The position numbers and the translations under genes are program-made. Shown piece after piece: positions 16,876-25,408 of a DNA stretch of 64,000 nucleotides. The notes under the pieces are model-generated. The model had not been told where the DNA came from. It ran no database searches and saw only the letters and a program-made list of their open reading frames with translations. Each line of letters opens with the position of its first letter. Position 1 is the stretch's first letter. Origin of the DNA: Betaproteobacteria bacterium (GTDB lineage: Bacteria > Pseudomonadota > Gammaproteobacteria > Burkholderiales > Burkholderiaceae_C); assembly GCA_016716535.1 (NCBI GenBank), contig JADJWD010000007.1, positions 1,116,001 through 1,180,000 of the forward strand. The letters are read 5' to 3'.

Positions 16876-17037
16876 CTCGCCTGCGGCCATCGCCGCGGCG
16901 GTGCCCGCGGCCTGGCCGACGGCCATCGAGATCGTCATCACGCGCACGGCGACCAGCGCCTCGTGCGTGGCCGACAGGCCGCGGCCGGCGACGAGGGTGT
17001 TGTCGAGGCGCGCGAAGTCGATCGGGCCGAAGCGGAA
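16876..17037 (-). pseudogene. FAD-dependent oxidoreductase fragment
   Basis: About 54 codons with the characteristic C-terminal flavin-binding stretch ARLDNTLVAGRGLSATHEAL followed by VRVMTISMAVGQAAGTAAAM, as found in FAD-dependent oxidoreductases of the FAD_oxidored type. Nothing recognisable of this family continues on either side in this frame. Immediately to the left, on the opposite strand (about 16835-16868), the sequence reads AYRIPYRSLIPT, which resembles the segment expected just upstream of LDNTLVAGRG in such enzymes; a small inversion may have split the gene. Confidence 0.7.
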
Positions 17038-17606
17038 CATCATCGACCTGCTGCACAAGGCCGGCGCGACCTTCCTGCCGCTGCAGGCAAACGAGGCGCT
17101 GCAGCCGGCGACGAACTACTGGACGCAGCCGAACGCCGCCGATCCGGCCTACACGGGTGGCGACCTGGCCAATGCGCCCACGGCTTGCGAGCAGCTCGGC
17201 CTGAATACCGCGAACACCTTGACCGTGACGTTCGGGTCGCAGGTGAACACGCTGTACATGGCGCTGCTGAGCGTCGGCCGGCACAACGTCAACGACCCGA
17301 CCGCGACCGTCACCTACGACTTCGACCAATCCTTCGTGGTCGACAGTGATGGCGTGGGCTATTGGTCGGAAGGGAGGGACTCCCGGCTTCCTTTCGCTCG
17401 GCGCCGGTGACACGATCACGATGCGTGAAGGGCACGGCGTGGTGCAGTTTGCGGCGCCGGTGTCCAGCCTGACCTTCTCCGCGGCGCCCACCGAGTGGTG
17501 GCACGCGTTCACGTTCGGCACCGTGCCCGAGCCCGGCTCGCTGGCGCTCGTCGGCGCGGCCCTTGCCGGGCTGGCGATGCGCCGCCGGCGCGGCGCGGCG
17601 CGTTAA
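17038..17606 (+). pseudogene. PEP-CTERM protein, 5'-truncated and frameshifted
   Basis: Encodes the C-terminal part of an exported PEP-CTERM protein. The first part (LHKAGATFLPLQANEALQPA to FDQSFVVDSDGVGYWS) is in one frame, and the second part (GFLSLGAGDTITMREGHGVV to the end) is in the next frame, with the shift at about 17370-17395. The tail is VPEPGSLALVGAALAGLAMR followed by an Arg cluster: the PEP motif, hydrophobic helix and basic anchor recognised by exosortase. No signal peptide is present at the 5' end; the sequence fuses into the oxidoreductase remnant. A single-base sequencing error could explain the frameshift but not the missing N-terminus. Confidence 0.8.
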
Positions 17607-17630
17607 ACGCGTTAAGAAGAGGCGGCCGAC

Positions 17631-17658
17631 AAGGCGCTGGGCTCGCGCCCAGCGTCTT
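17631..17658. terminator. Strong hairpin between converging genes
   Basis: An inverted repeat AAGGCGCTGGGC / GCCCAGCGTCTT with a short loop lies between the PEP-CTERM remnant (plus) and the DUF3237 gene (minus). The stem is GC-rich with only short flanking T/A runs, so it may act as a weak bidirectional terminator. Confidence 0.5.
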
Positions 17659-17670
17659 CGAGCCTCCGGC

Positions 17671-18141
17671 TCACCCCACCTGCCACACGTCCAGGACCAC
17701 CCGGCGTGCCTCGCGCCGGCCGCGCGCCAGCGCCATCACGCGGTTCAAGTGCTCGTACTGCGCGTGGCCCGTGGTGAATCGCATCAGCGTGCGAAAGAAG
17801 TACTCGTCCGGCGCCACCGCCTCGCCGCGCGCCAGCCGCGCCAGCACCTCGGCCGGGCCGTGGCGCAGGCCGTTGCTCTGCACCTCGATGCGCGCGCCTT
17901 CGGGCGTTTCGATCACGTAGTGCGCGGCGATGTCGAGCGCGCCGTCGGCGCGGTTCCATTGCCAGTCGGTGCCACCGGGCAGGATGCGGCCGTTCAGCGC
18001 CGGGCCGACCACCTCGCCGCCGAGGAGCGGCACGACCCGCCGCTCGCCCATCGGCGCCGTGCCGAGCGAGAGCACGGCTTCGACGTCGCAGCGCACCTGT
18101 GTCAGGTAGGTCAGCGCGGGGGCGGGGAGGATGTCGCTCAT
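17671..18141 (-). CDS. DUF3237 domain-containing protein
   Basis: 156 aa, the usual length for DUF3237 (a small beta-barrel protein often found next to catabolic genes). Typical stretches are LTYLTQVRCDVEAVLSLG, NGRILPGGTDWQW, AHYVIETPEGARIEV, SNGLRHGP and EYFFRTLMRFTT. The ATG at 18141 lies 35 bases downstream of the mmsA stop on the same strand, so the two probably share a transcript. The function of the family is not established; the context suggests a role beside valine or CoA-ester catabolism. Confidence 0.9.
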   Translation of the reverse strand: MSDILPAPALTYLTQVRCDVEAVLSLGTAPMGERRVVPLLGGEVVGPALNGRILPGGTDWQWNRADGALDIAAHYVIETPEGARIEVQSNGLRHGPAEVLARLARGEAVAPDEYFFRTLMRFTTGHAQYEHLNRVMALARGRREARRVVLDVWQVG

Positions 18142-18176
18142 GCGTCGACGCTCGCAACGTTCGCCGGCGGCCCGGC

Positions 18177-19697
<1,521 letters not shown>

Positions 19698-20107
19698 GGG
19701 TCGGTCTCCTGCGCGGTGGAAAGGGAGGCGGAAAAGCGCGCCAGTCTAGTGCGCAGGGGGCCGCGTTGCCCACGCGGGTGATTGAATGCGGCGGGGGCAA
19801 AAAAAAGCGGCCCGCTGCTCGCGCAGCGGGCCGTGCAAGTCCACCGAAATGGACGTCGTTGGGATCGGTCGGCCTTCTCGGCTCTTCACGGCCTTGATGG
19901 CCCTTTTTTTTGGCCCTCTATGCCCCGTCACGGCCGGCATGGCGCGGGCGGTGGCGGTGGTCGGCACGGCGGCCGCGCCGGCAGGGTTTGTTGAGGAACA
20001 ATCCGCCGCGGCGCGCCGCCGTGATGGACGGCAAGCATCGGCAATCTACCGGTCGCCCTCGCGCGTCGCACCCCTCAAGCGCAGGACGCGCCGCGCCGAT
20101 CGACCCA
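19698..20107. other. Gene-poor gap with hairpins and oligo-A/oligo-T tracts
   Basis: 410 bases between divergent mmsA and UPF0149. No convincing protein is encoded. It holds a perfect hairpin next to eight A residues (see the terminator entry), a small hairpin GTCCA-CCGAAA-TGGAC at 19839-19854, and GGCC-TTGAT-GGCC followed by eight T residues ending at 19911. The stretch 19799-19911 is therefore bounded by terminator-like tracts on both strands and could encode a short RNA; this is unproven. Confidence 0.4.
19799..19833 (-). terminator. Intrinsic terminator on the minus strand
   Basis: An 11-bp perfect stem (CGGCCCGCTGC / GCAGCGGGCCG) with a 4-base loop is followed, on the minus strand, by eight U residues. 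This is a textbook intrinsic terminator for leftward transcription. No protein gene on the minus strand lies immediately to its right, so the transcript it ends is unknown. Confidence 0.75.
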
Positions 20108-20845
20108 ATGCGTGATCTTTCCGACACCGAGATCGCCCGCTTGCAGCAGTTGCTGGACGCGCTGCCTGCCGCCGGTGTAGCCGGTGGGGCCGACGACAGC
20201 GACGCGCCGCTGGACGTGAGCGCGCTGGACGGTTATCTGTGCGGCGTGCTGCTGCAGCCGCAAGCGGTGCCCGAGCGCCAGTGGTGGCCGTATGCGCAGG
20301 CGGGCGCCGCATCGCCGTTGCAGGACCTCGTGCGCCGGCGCCATGCCGCGCTCGCCGAAGCCATCGCCGCGCGACGCTGGTTCGACCCGTGGATCTTCGA
20401 GCTCGAGCCGCAGGCCGAGGGCGACGCGGCGCCGCGCGAGGCCGACGAAGCCAATGACGAAGCGCCGCCTGCCGTGCGTGACAGCGTGCTGCCGTGGGTG
20501 GCCGGCTTCGCGCTCGCCGCCGAGCGTTTCCCGGCGCTGCTGCGGCTGGACGAGCGCTCGCTGGCCGAGCCGCTCGCGCTGCTGTACCAGCACTTCGACG
20601 CCGACGACCTCGACGGCCTGGACGACGAGCCCGCGCTCGCCGCCGCGCTGGCCGAGGTCGAACCGCCGGCGGACATGGGCGAGGCCGCCGAGGACCTTGT
20701 GCGCGCGGTGCTGCTGCTGGCCGATGTCGGCCGGCCGATTACGTCGAAGACGCAACCGGCGCGCCGAACAACGCCCGGGCGTGCCAGCCCAGGCCCTGGG
20801 CGACGCTCGAAAAGCGCTCGCCGCGCACGCACTCGGCCCGGCTGA
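20108..20845 (+). CDS. UPF0149 / YecA-like family protein
   Basis: 245 aa. Family features are LDVSALDGYLCGVLLQP, QWWPYA and the acidic, Trp/Phe-containing helices WFDPWIFEL and VLPWVAGFALAAERFPALL. Members are small helical proteins of unclear function. The first about 215 residues look normal; the last about 30 (TSKTQPARRTTPGRA onwards) are basic low-complexity sequence read through the 3' end of the opposing Hsp70 gene, which suggests that the original stop codon was lost. The ATG at 20108 directly precedes RDLSDTEIARLQQLL, the natural N-terminus. Confidence 0.8.
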   Translation: MRDLSDTEIARLQQLLDALPAAGVAGGADDSDAPLDVSALDGYLCGVLLQPQAVPERQWWPYAQAGAASPLQDLVRRRHAALAEAIAARRWFDPWIFELEPQAEGDAAPREADEANDEAPPAVRDSVLPWVAGFALAAERFPALLRLDERSLAEPLALLYQHFDADDLDGLDDEPALAAALAEVEPPADMGEAAEDLVRAVLLLADVGRPITSKTQPARRTTPGRASPGPGRRSKSARRARTRPG

Positions 20846-22115
20846 ACGGCGCGGCGATGCGCTGCACGAGCGGCGCGAGGCCCGTCGAGCCGCCGGTGAA
20901 GTAGACGGCATCGACGGCCTCGGCCGCGATGCCCGCCTGGCGCAGCGTCTCGGCCGCGGCGGCGGCGATGCGTTCAACGTCCGCGTGCAACGCCGCGGCC
21001 GCCTGCGCCTCGTCGAAGACAGCGGCGAGGCCGTCTTCCCACCACTCCAGATCGATGTCGGCGCGGCCGTGCTCGGCGACGGTGATCTTCGCGGCCTCGG
21101 CGGCGGCGGCCAGCGCGTGCCCGAGGCGACGCTGGAGCACCGCGAGCAGCCGCCGGTGCTGGCGCACATCGGCGTACCAGCCCTTCATCGAACGCAGCTC
21201 GGCCAGCCTGGCGGGGTGGTAGACGGTGTTGATCAGGTGCCAGGTCGCGAGGTCGAAGTACAGAGCGCTCGGCACCTCGGGCGGCGTCTCGCCGGGGCGC
21301 CTGGCGTCGGCCGGCCGCCGGGCGCCGTAGCCGGCCAGCGGCAGGATCGCGGCCAGTTCGACGCGGCGGTCGAAGTCGGTGCCGGCGACGTGCACGCCGT
21401 GGTTGGCGAGGATGTCGTCGCGCCGGTCGAGCCGGCCACGGCGCGCCGGGCCGATGCGCACGAGCGAGAAGTCGGAGGTGCCGCCGCCGATGTCGGCCAC
21501 GAGCACGAGGCGCTCGTGCGTCGCGCGGCTTTCGAGGTCGAGCGCGGCGGCGATCGGCTCGTACTGGAAGTGCACTTCGGCGAAGCCGGCCTCGCGCGCG
21601 GCGCGCGCCAGCGCCACCTCGGCCGCGGCGTCGCGCGCCGCGTCGTCGTCGACGAAGAAGACCGGCCGTCCGAGCACGACGCGCTCGATCGGCGCGCCGG
21701 CGCTCGCCTCGGCCAGCCGGCGCAAATGGCGCAGGTAGCCCGCGACGACATCGCGGTAGCGCACGGCGCGGCCGCCGCCGATGTCGGTGCTCTGCTCGAG
21801 CAGGCTCGAGCCGAGGATGCTCTTCATCGAGCGCATCAGGCGGCCGTCGTGGCCGTCGACATACGCGGCCACCGCGGCGCGGCCGTAGTGGCGCTCGGCT
21901 TCGGCCGCGGCCGGCGGCGTGTCGGCGCGATAGAAGACGGCGGTGGGCATCGTCGCGAAGCCCGGCTCGAGCTCCACCAGGCGCGGCGGCGCGGCACCGG
22001 CGGCGGCCGCCGGCACGGGCAGCGCGACGGCCGAGTTGGAGGTGCCGAAGTCGATGGCCGCGTACGCACCGGCGCTAACGCTGGTGTGTGGCGAGGAAGG
22101 ATCGGTCCGGCGCAT
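20739..22115 (-). CDS. Hsp70 family protein (YegD-like)
   Basis: 458 aa: an actin-like ATPase domain without the DnaK substrate-binding domain. Nucleotide-binding motifs are IDFGTSNSAVA (phosphate 1), VADIGGGTSDFSL (phosphate 2) and VYFTGGSTGLAPL (adenosine). The DnaK/YegD-typical link YEPIAAALDLE is also present. YegD-type proteins are putative chaperones of unknown client. On the minus strand TAGAAT lies 11 bases before the ATG, a likely -10 element giving a very short leader. The gene ends inside the converging UPF0149 gene (107-base overlap). Confidence 0.92.
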   Translation of the reverse strand: MRRTDPSSPHTSVSAGAYAAIDFGTSNSAVALPVPAAAAGAAPPRLVELEPGFATMPTAVFYRADTPPAAAEAERHYGRAAVAAYVDGHDGRLMRSMKSILGSSLLEQSTDIGGGRAVRYRDVVAGYLRHLRRLAEASAGAPIERVVLGRPVFFVDDDAARDAAAEVALARAAREAGFAEVHFQYEPIAAALDLESRATHERLVLVADIGGGTSDFSLVRIGPARRGRLDRRDDILANHGVHVAGTDFDRRVELAAILPLAGYGARRPADARRPGETPPEVPSALYFDLATWHLINTVYHPARLAELRSMKGWYADVRQHRRLLAVLQRRLGHALAAAAEAAKITVAEHGRADIDLEWWEDGLAAVFDEAQAAAALHADVERIAAAAAETLRQAGIAAEAVDAVYFTGGSTGLAPLVQRIAAPFSRAECVRGERFSSVAQGLGWHARALFGAPVASST

Positions 22116-22253
22116 GAGGGGCGCGGATTCTAGGGAGCACCACCGTCTTCATCGAACTGCGTGACGTGCACCCCTTACTTCGTGGATGCACCGCGCTCGT
22201 GGCACGCGACAATTCGGCACACACGTTGCGCAACGCCACCCGGGAGACAACGA

Positions 22254-22463
22254 ATGGACAAGCCCGATTCCGCTCCCCGCTGGTACCAGCCCTGGCGCCG
22301 CGCCGAAGCGCCGGTGCCGCGCGACCCGGCCGACCTGGGCACGTGCTTCGGGCTCGAGGCGTCGCTCGAGGCGCAGCCCGCTCCGAGCGCCGATGCCACG
22401 CCGCCGACGCAACGCGCCGGCTGGATGCGGCGCCTGGCCTGGCGCCGCCGCCCGTCGTACTGA
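22254..22463 (+). CDS. Small hypothetical protein
   Basis: 69 aa. GGGAG lies about seven bases before the ATG at 22254. The sequence is Pro/Trp/Arg-rich (PRWYQPWRRAEAPVPRDP, then MRRLAWRRRPSY) with no transmembrane segment or known motif. It is divergent from the YegD-like gene and ends about 45 bases before the converging Usp gene. The real-gene call rests on the ribosome site, codon bias and the fit to the gap. Confidence 0.5.
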   Translation: MDKPDSAPRWYQPWRRAEAPVPRDPADLGTCFGLEASLEAQPAPSADATPPTQRAGWMRRLAWRRRPSY

Positions 22464-22509
22464 GCCTGGCTTTTCCTCGCGGGCTCGTCGCGCGCAAAAC
22501 CTGCGCGCT

Positions 22510-22932
22510 TCAGCGAATCAGCAGCAACGGCACCTTGCATTCGGCCACCACCTTGGTGGCCACCGAACCCAGCACCAGGCGCGCCAGCGCGCCGTGGCCG
22601 TGCGATCCCATCACGATCAGGTCGCTGTCGCCCTTGACGGCCTGCGCGACCAGCGTTTCCGCCGCGTGCCCGACCTTGGCCACGCAGTTGACCTTCAGGC
22701 CGTGCCGCTCGAAGAAGGGCCGGATCGGCTTGAACACCTTCTCGGCCGCGTCGTCGTAGTAGCTTTGCAGCACCGCCTTGTCCAGCGCCGCAGCGGCGCG
22801 CGGCGGCACCGGCGCGACGACGTGCACCGCGGTGTAGGCGTGCTGCGGCCCGAGCCACTCGTCGTGCGCGGCGAGGTAGGCCAGCATGCGCTTGGTGTAC
22901 GAACTGCCGTCGACGGCGAGCAGGATCTTCAT
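22510..22932 (-). CDS. Universal stress protein (UspA family)
   Basis: 140 aa single Usp domain. The N-terminal MKILLAVDGSSYTKRML and the ATP-binding pattern GSHGHGALARLVLGSVATKV (G-2x-G-9x-G-S/T type) are intact, so it belongs to the nucleotide-binding class. GGAGG lies just upstream of the ATG. It follows the metallophosphoesterase gene by 19 bases and so probably sits in one operon with it and the OmpA-like gene. Confidence 0.95.
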   Translation of the reverse strand: MKILLAVDGSSYTKRMLAYLAAHDEWLGPQHAYTAVHVVAPVPPRAAAALDKAVLQSYYDDAAEKVFKPIRPFFERHGLKVNCVAKVGHAAETLVAQAVKGDSDLIVMGSHGHGALARLVLGSVATKVVAECKVPLLLIR

Positions 22933-22951
22933 CGGTACCTCCAGGACTCCG

Positions 22952-23743
22952 TCAGACCTCGATCAGCCGCGCCGCGTCGAAGCCGTCGGGCTCGCCCTTG
23001 TCGGCCATGCCGCGCGCCTGGCTGACGACGCGAGTCGGCCGCCGCCTGGCGCGCGGCACGAGGTAGTCGTGCCGGCAGTGCAGGTGGCCGTGCAGCCACA
23101 GGTCGGCGCGCGGCAGCAGGTCGTCGTCGGCGTTGCAGAAGCTCGCGGTGCCCGGCTGCGCGCCGTAGCGCGGGTCGGCGCTCGCGAGGCTCGGGCCGAA
23201 GTGGGTGACGACGACGGTGATGTCCCAGCGCGTGCCGCCGTCGGGCGCGCGCGCTGTGCGCGCCAGCTCGGTTTCCAGCCAGGCGCGGCAGATGAGGCCC
23301 TCTTCGCGCAGCGCCGCTGCATCGAGCGGCCGGCCGCCGCGCGTGCCGCCCATCAGCCGCAGGAAGTAGCGCGCGGCGCGCATCGCGCGCTCGCGCTGGT
23401 CGGCGCCGAAGAGATCGAAGTCGCTCCAGCGCGGTGTGCCGACGAAGCGCACGCGCTGTCCATCGGCCGCAGTGATGACCAACGACTCTCTGTGCAGCAG
23501 CGTCAGGCCGTGCCGTGCGCACATCGCACGGAACGCCGGCAGCGCGCGCGTCAGCTCGCGGCCGTCGAACTCGTGGTTGCCGGGCACGACGAGCACCGGC
23601 ACCGGCCAGCCGGCGAAGCGGGCGTACGCGGCCCACGTCGCATCGATGTCGCCGGCGAGCACGAGCAACTCGGCGCCGGCCAGCGGCGCGGGCTCGAAGT
23701 CCTCGGTCTCGAGGTGCAGGTCGGAAAGGAGTTGCAGCTTCAA
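22952..23743 (-). CDS. Metallophosphoesterase
   Basis: 263 aa calcineurin-like phosphoesterase. Metal-binding motifs are present in order: DLHLE, VLAGDID, VPGNHEFDG, then VVVTHFGPS and WLHGHLHCRHDY. The substrate is unknown. Translation must begin at a TTG (23743) since MKLQLLSDLHLE is the natural N-terminus and no ATG or GTG is available before the first motif. It lies 44 bases after the OmpA-like gene and 19 bases before Usp on the same strand. Confidence 0.92.
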   Translation of the reverse strand: MKLQLLSDLHLETEDFEPAPLAGAELLVLAGDIDATWAAYARFAGWPVPVLVVPGNHEFDGRELTRALPAFRAMCARHGLTLLHRESLVITAADGQRVRFVGTPRWSDFDLFGADQRERAMRAARYFLRLMGGTRGGRPLDAAALREEGLICRAWLETELARTARAPDGGTRWDITVVVTHFGPSLASADPRYGAQPGTASFCNADDDLLPRADLWLHGHLHCRHDYLVPRARRRPTRVVSQARGMADKGEPDGFDAARLIEV

Positions 23744-23787
23744 GACGCAGCCAAGGCCCCCACCCTCACGGCGTCACTGCGTCTGCG

Positions 23788-24447
23788 TCACTGCGTTTGC
23801 GACACGATCGTCACGCGCCGGTTCTCGGGCGCCGCGATCTGCGTCTTGTTCATCAGGTTGCTCGAGCCCTTGCCGACCGCGTCGACGCGGCGCGCGTCGA
23901 GGCCGTGCCGGCTGATGAGGTAGTCGCGCACCGACTCGGCCCGCGCCTGCGAGAGCCTCAGGTTGTGGTTCTCGCTGCCGCGAGGGTCGGCGTGGCCTTC
24001 GATCGTGAAGCGCACGCCGGCCAGCCGCTCGGACTTCATCGCCGCGGCCAGCACGTCCAGCGCACCGCGCGCCGGCGCGGTGAGGTCGGCGCGGTCGGTG
24101 ACGAAGGTCACGAGGATCGACGCGCGGCCCGCCGCGACGCCCGCCGTCGCGGCGCCGCCGGCGGTGGCCGCCGGGCGCACGGCCGGGCGGAAGCTGCGCG
24201 TGCGGATGCCGTCGTCGGGCGCCGAGGCGGCCTGCGGCGGCGTCAGCGCGTCGACGAGCGCGCCTTCGGTCACCTGGCCCTCGCGCAGCACCCGTTCCTG
24301 GGCGAACGCGGGGCCGGCGAACAGCGCCGCGGCGACGCTGCCCAGGCAGACGAGGCCGACGACGCTGACCGGCCGCAGCATCGAACGCAGGCCTTGAAGC
24401 AGGCCGCCGGTGTGCGAAGGGGCAGAGGAGATCGCGGTGCGGTTCAT
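23788..24447 (-). CDS. OmpA-family peptidoglycan-associated protein
   Basis: 219 aa. A signal peptide runs to GPAFAQ (residue about 50). A short linker is followed by an OmpA/MotB C-terminal domain: LVTFVTDRADLT, IEGHADPRGSENHNLRLSQA, RAESVRDYL and RVDAVGKGSSN, ending in NRRVTIV. Such domains bind meso-diaminopimelate in peptidoglycan. There is no N-terminal beta-barrel. The ATG at 24447 was chosen because it directly precedes the signal peptide. It is divergent from the response regulator and paralogous to the OmpA-like protein at 27885-28490. Confidence 0.92.
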   Translation of the reverse strand: MNRTAISSAPSHTGGLLQGLRSMLRPVSVVGLVCLGSVAAALFAGPAFAQERVLREGQVTEGALVDALTPPQAASAPDDGIRTRSFRPAVRPAATAGGAATAGVAAGRASILVTFVTDRADLTAPARGALDVLAAAMKSERLAGVRFTIEGHADPRGSENHNLRLSQARAESVRDYLISRHGLDARRVDAVGKGSSNLMNKTQIAAPENRRVTIVSQTQ

Positions 24448-24540
24448 GGCAGCTTCCGAGGTGATGAGGCGGTCGTTGCGACTGGAGCGGATGGTAGGAC
24501 AGCGCGGTTGGCGCTGTCGTCCCCCAAACGGAGCCTGTGG

Positions 24541-24565
24541 GTCCGCCGGCATCCAGCCGGTGGAC
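24541..24565. promoter_or_regulatory. Inverted repeat between OmpA-like gene and response regulator
   Basis: GTCCGCCGGC-ATCCA-GCCGGTGGAC forms two 10-base arms with one mismatch, and the half-site GTCCGCCGGC recurs at 24585-24594. It lies in the 247-base divergent region and is a candidate operator, for instance for the adjacent LuxR-type response regulator. Confidence 0.4.
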
Positions 24566-24694
24566 GCCATTGGGCCACGCAAGGGTCCGCCGGCGCGAGG
24601 AGACCAAGGTATCACCGCCCGCGCGCGGTGCCGCGCAACAGCGCCTGCGGCGTGATACTTTGCCTACCGCGATGACGTCCGCGAAACCTCTGCG

Positions 24695-25408
24695 ATGACC
24701 TCCGCTGCCCATCCCCACGGCTCCATCCTGCTGGCCGACGACCACGGCCTCGTGCGCCACGGCCTGCAGTTGCTGATCGCCGAGGCGATGCCACAGCTGC
24801 GCGTGCACCTGGCTGGCTCGCTGGCCGAGACGGTGCAGTTGCTCGCCACGGCCGGCCGCTTCGACCTGGTGCTGCTGGACCTGACGCTGTCGGACGTGCA
24901 CGGCATGGCCGGCCTGCGGCGGCTGCGCGAGGAGTACCCGTACGTGCCGGTGGTCATCCTCTCGGCGCAGGACGACCGCGACACCGTGCTCGCGGCGCTG
25001 GACGCCGGCGCGATGGGCTTCATCTCGAAGGCCGCCGCGCCCAGCGAGTTGCGCGAGGCGCTGACGCGCGTGCTCGCCGAGCACCGCATCCACCTGCCGC
25101 AGTCGGTGTCCGGCGGCATGGCGGCCACGGCGCCCGAGGGCGGCGGGCGCGAGTTGTCCGAGCTCGCCGCGCTCGGCCTCACCGAGCGCCAGATCGAGGT
25201 GCTGGGCTACGTCGTGCAGGGCCTGCGCAACAAGGAAATCGCGCGGCTGCTCGACCGCTCGGAGGTGGTCGTGAAGAAGCACGTCACCGCGACGCTGCAG
25301 GCGCTGGGCGCGCCGAATCGCACGAAGCTGCTCGTGCTGCTCAGCCAGCGCGGCTACCGCGTGCCGTCGCTGCGCGCCGCCGCGCCGGCCGCGGGTGATG
25401 ACGACTGA
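24695..25408 (+). CDS. LuxR/NarL-type response regulator
   Basis: 237 aa. The receiver domain has the acidic pair in LLADDHGLV, the phospho-acceptor Asp in VLLDLTLSD and the Lys in GFISKAAAP. The C-terminal helix-turn-helix reads LTERQIEVLGYVVQGLRNKE and VVKKHVTATLQALG. It therefore should be a phosphorylation-activated DNA-binding regulator. The 3' end overlaps the kinase gene start by about ten bases, so the two form one two-component system. The divergent OmpA-like gene is a likely target. Confidence 0.95.
   Translation: MTSAAHPHGSILLADDHGLVRHGLQLLIAEAMPQLRVHLAGSLAETVQLLATAGRFDLVLLDLTLSDVHGMAGLRRLREEYPYVPVVILSAQDDRDTVLAALDAGAMGFISKAAAPSELREALTRVLAEHRIHLPQSVSGGMAATAPEGGGRELSELAALGLTERQIEVLGYVVQGLRNKEIARLLDRSEVVVKKHVTATLQALGAPNRTKLLVLLSQRGYRVPSLRAAAPAAGDDD

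Noticed and set aside
19746..19967. Small open frame across the minus-strand terminator
   Set aside because: It runs through the perfect hairpin and U-tract and has no ribosome site, so it is unlikely to be translated.
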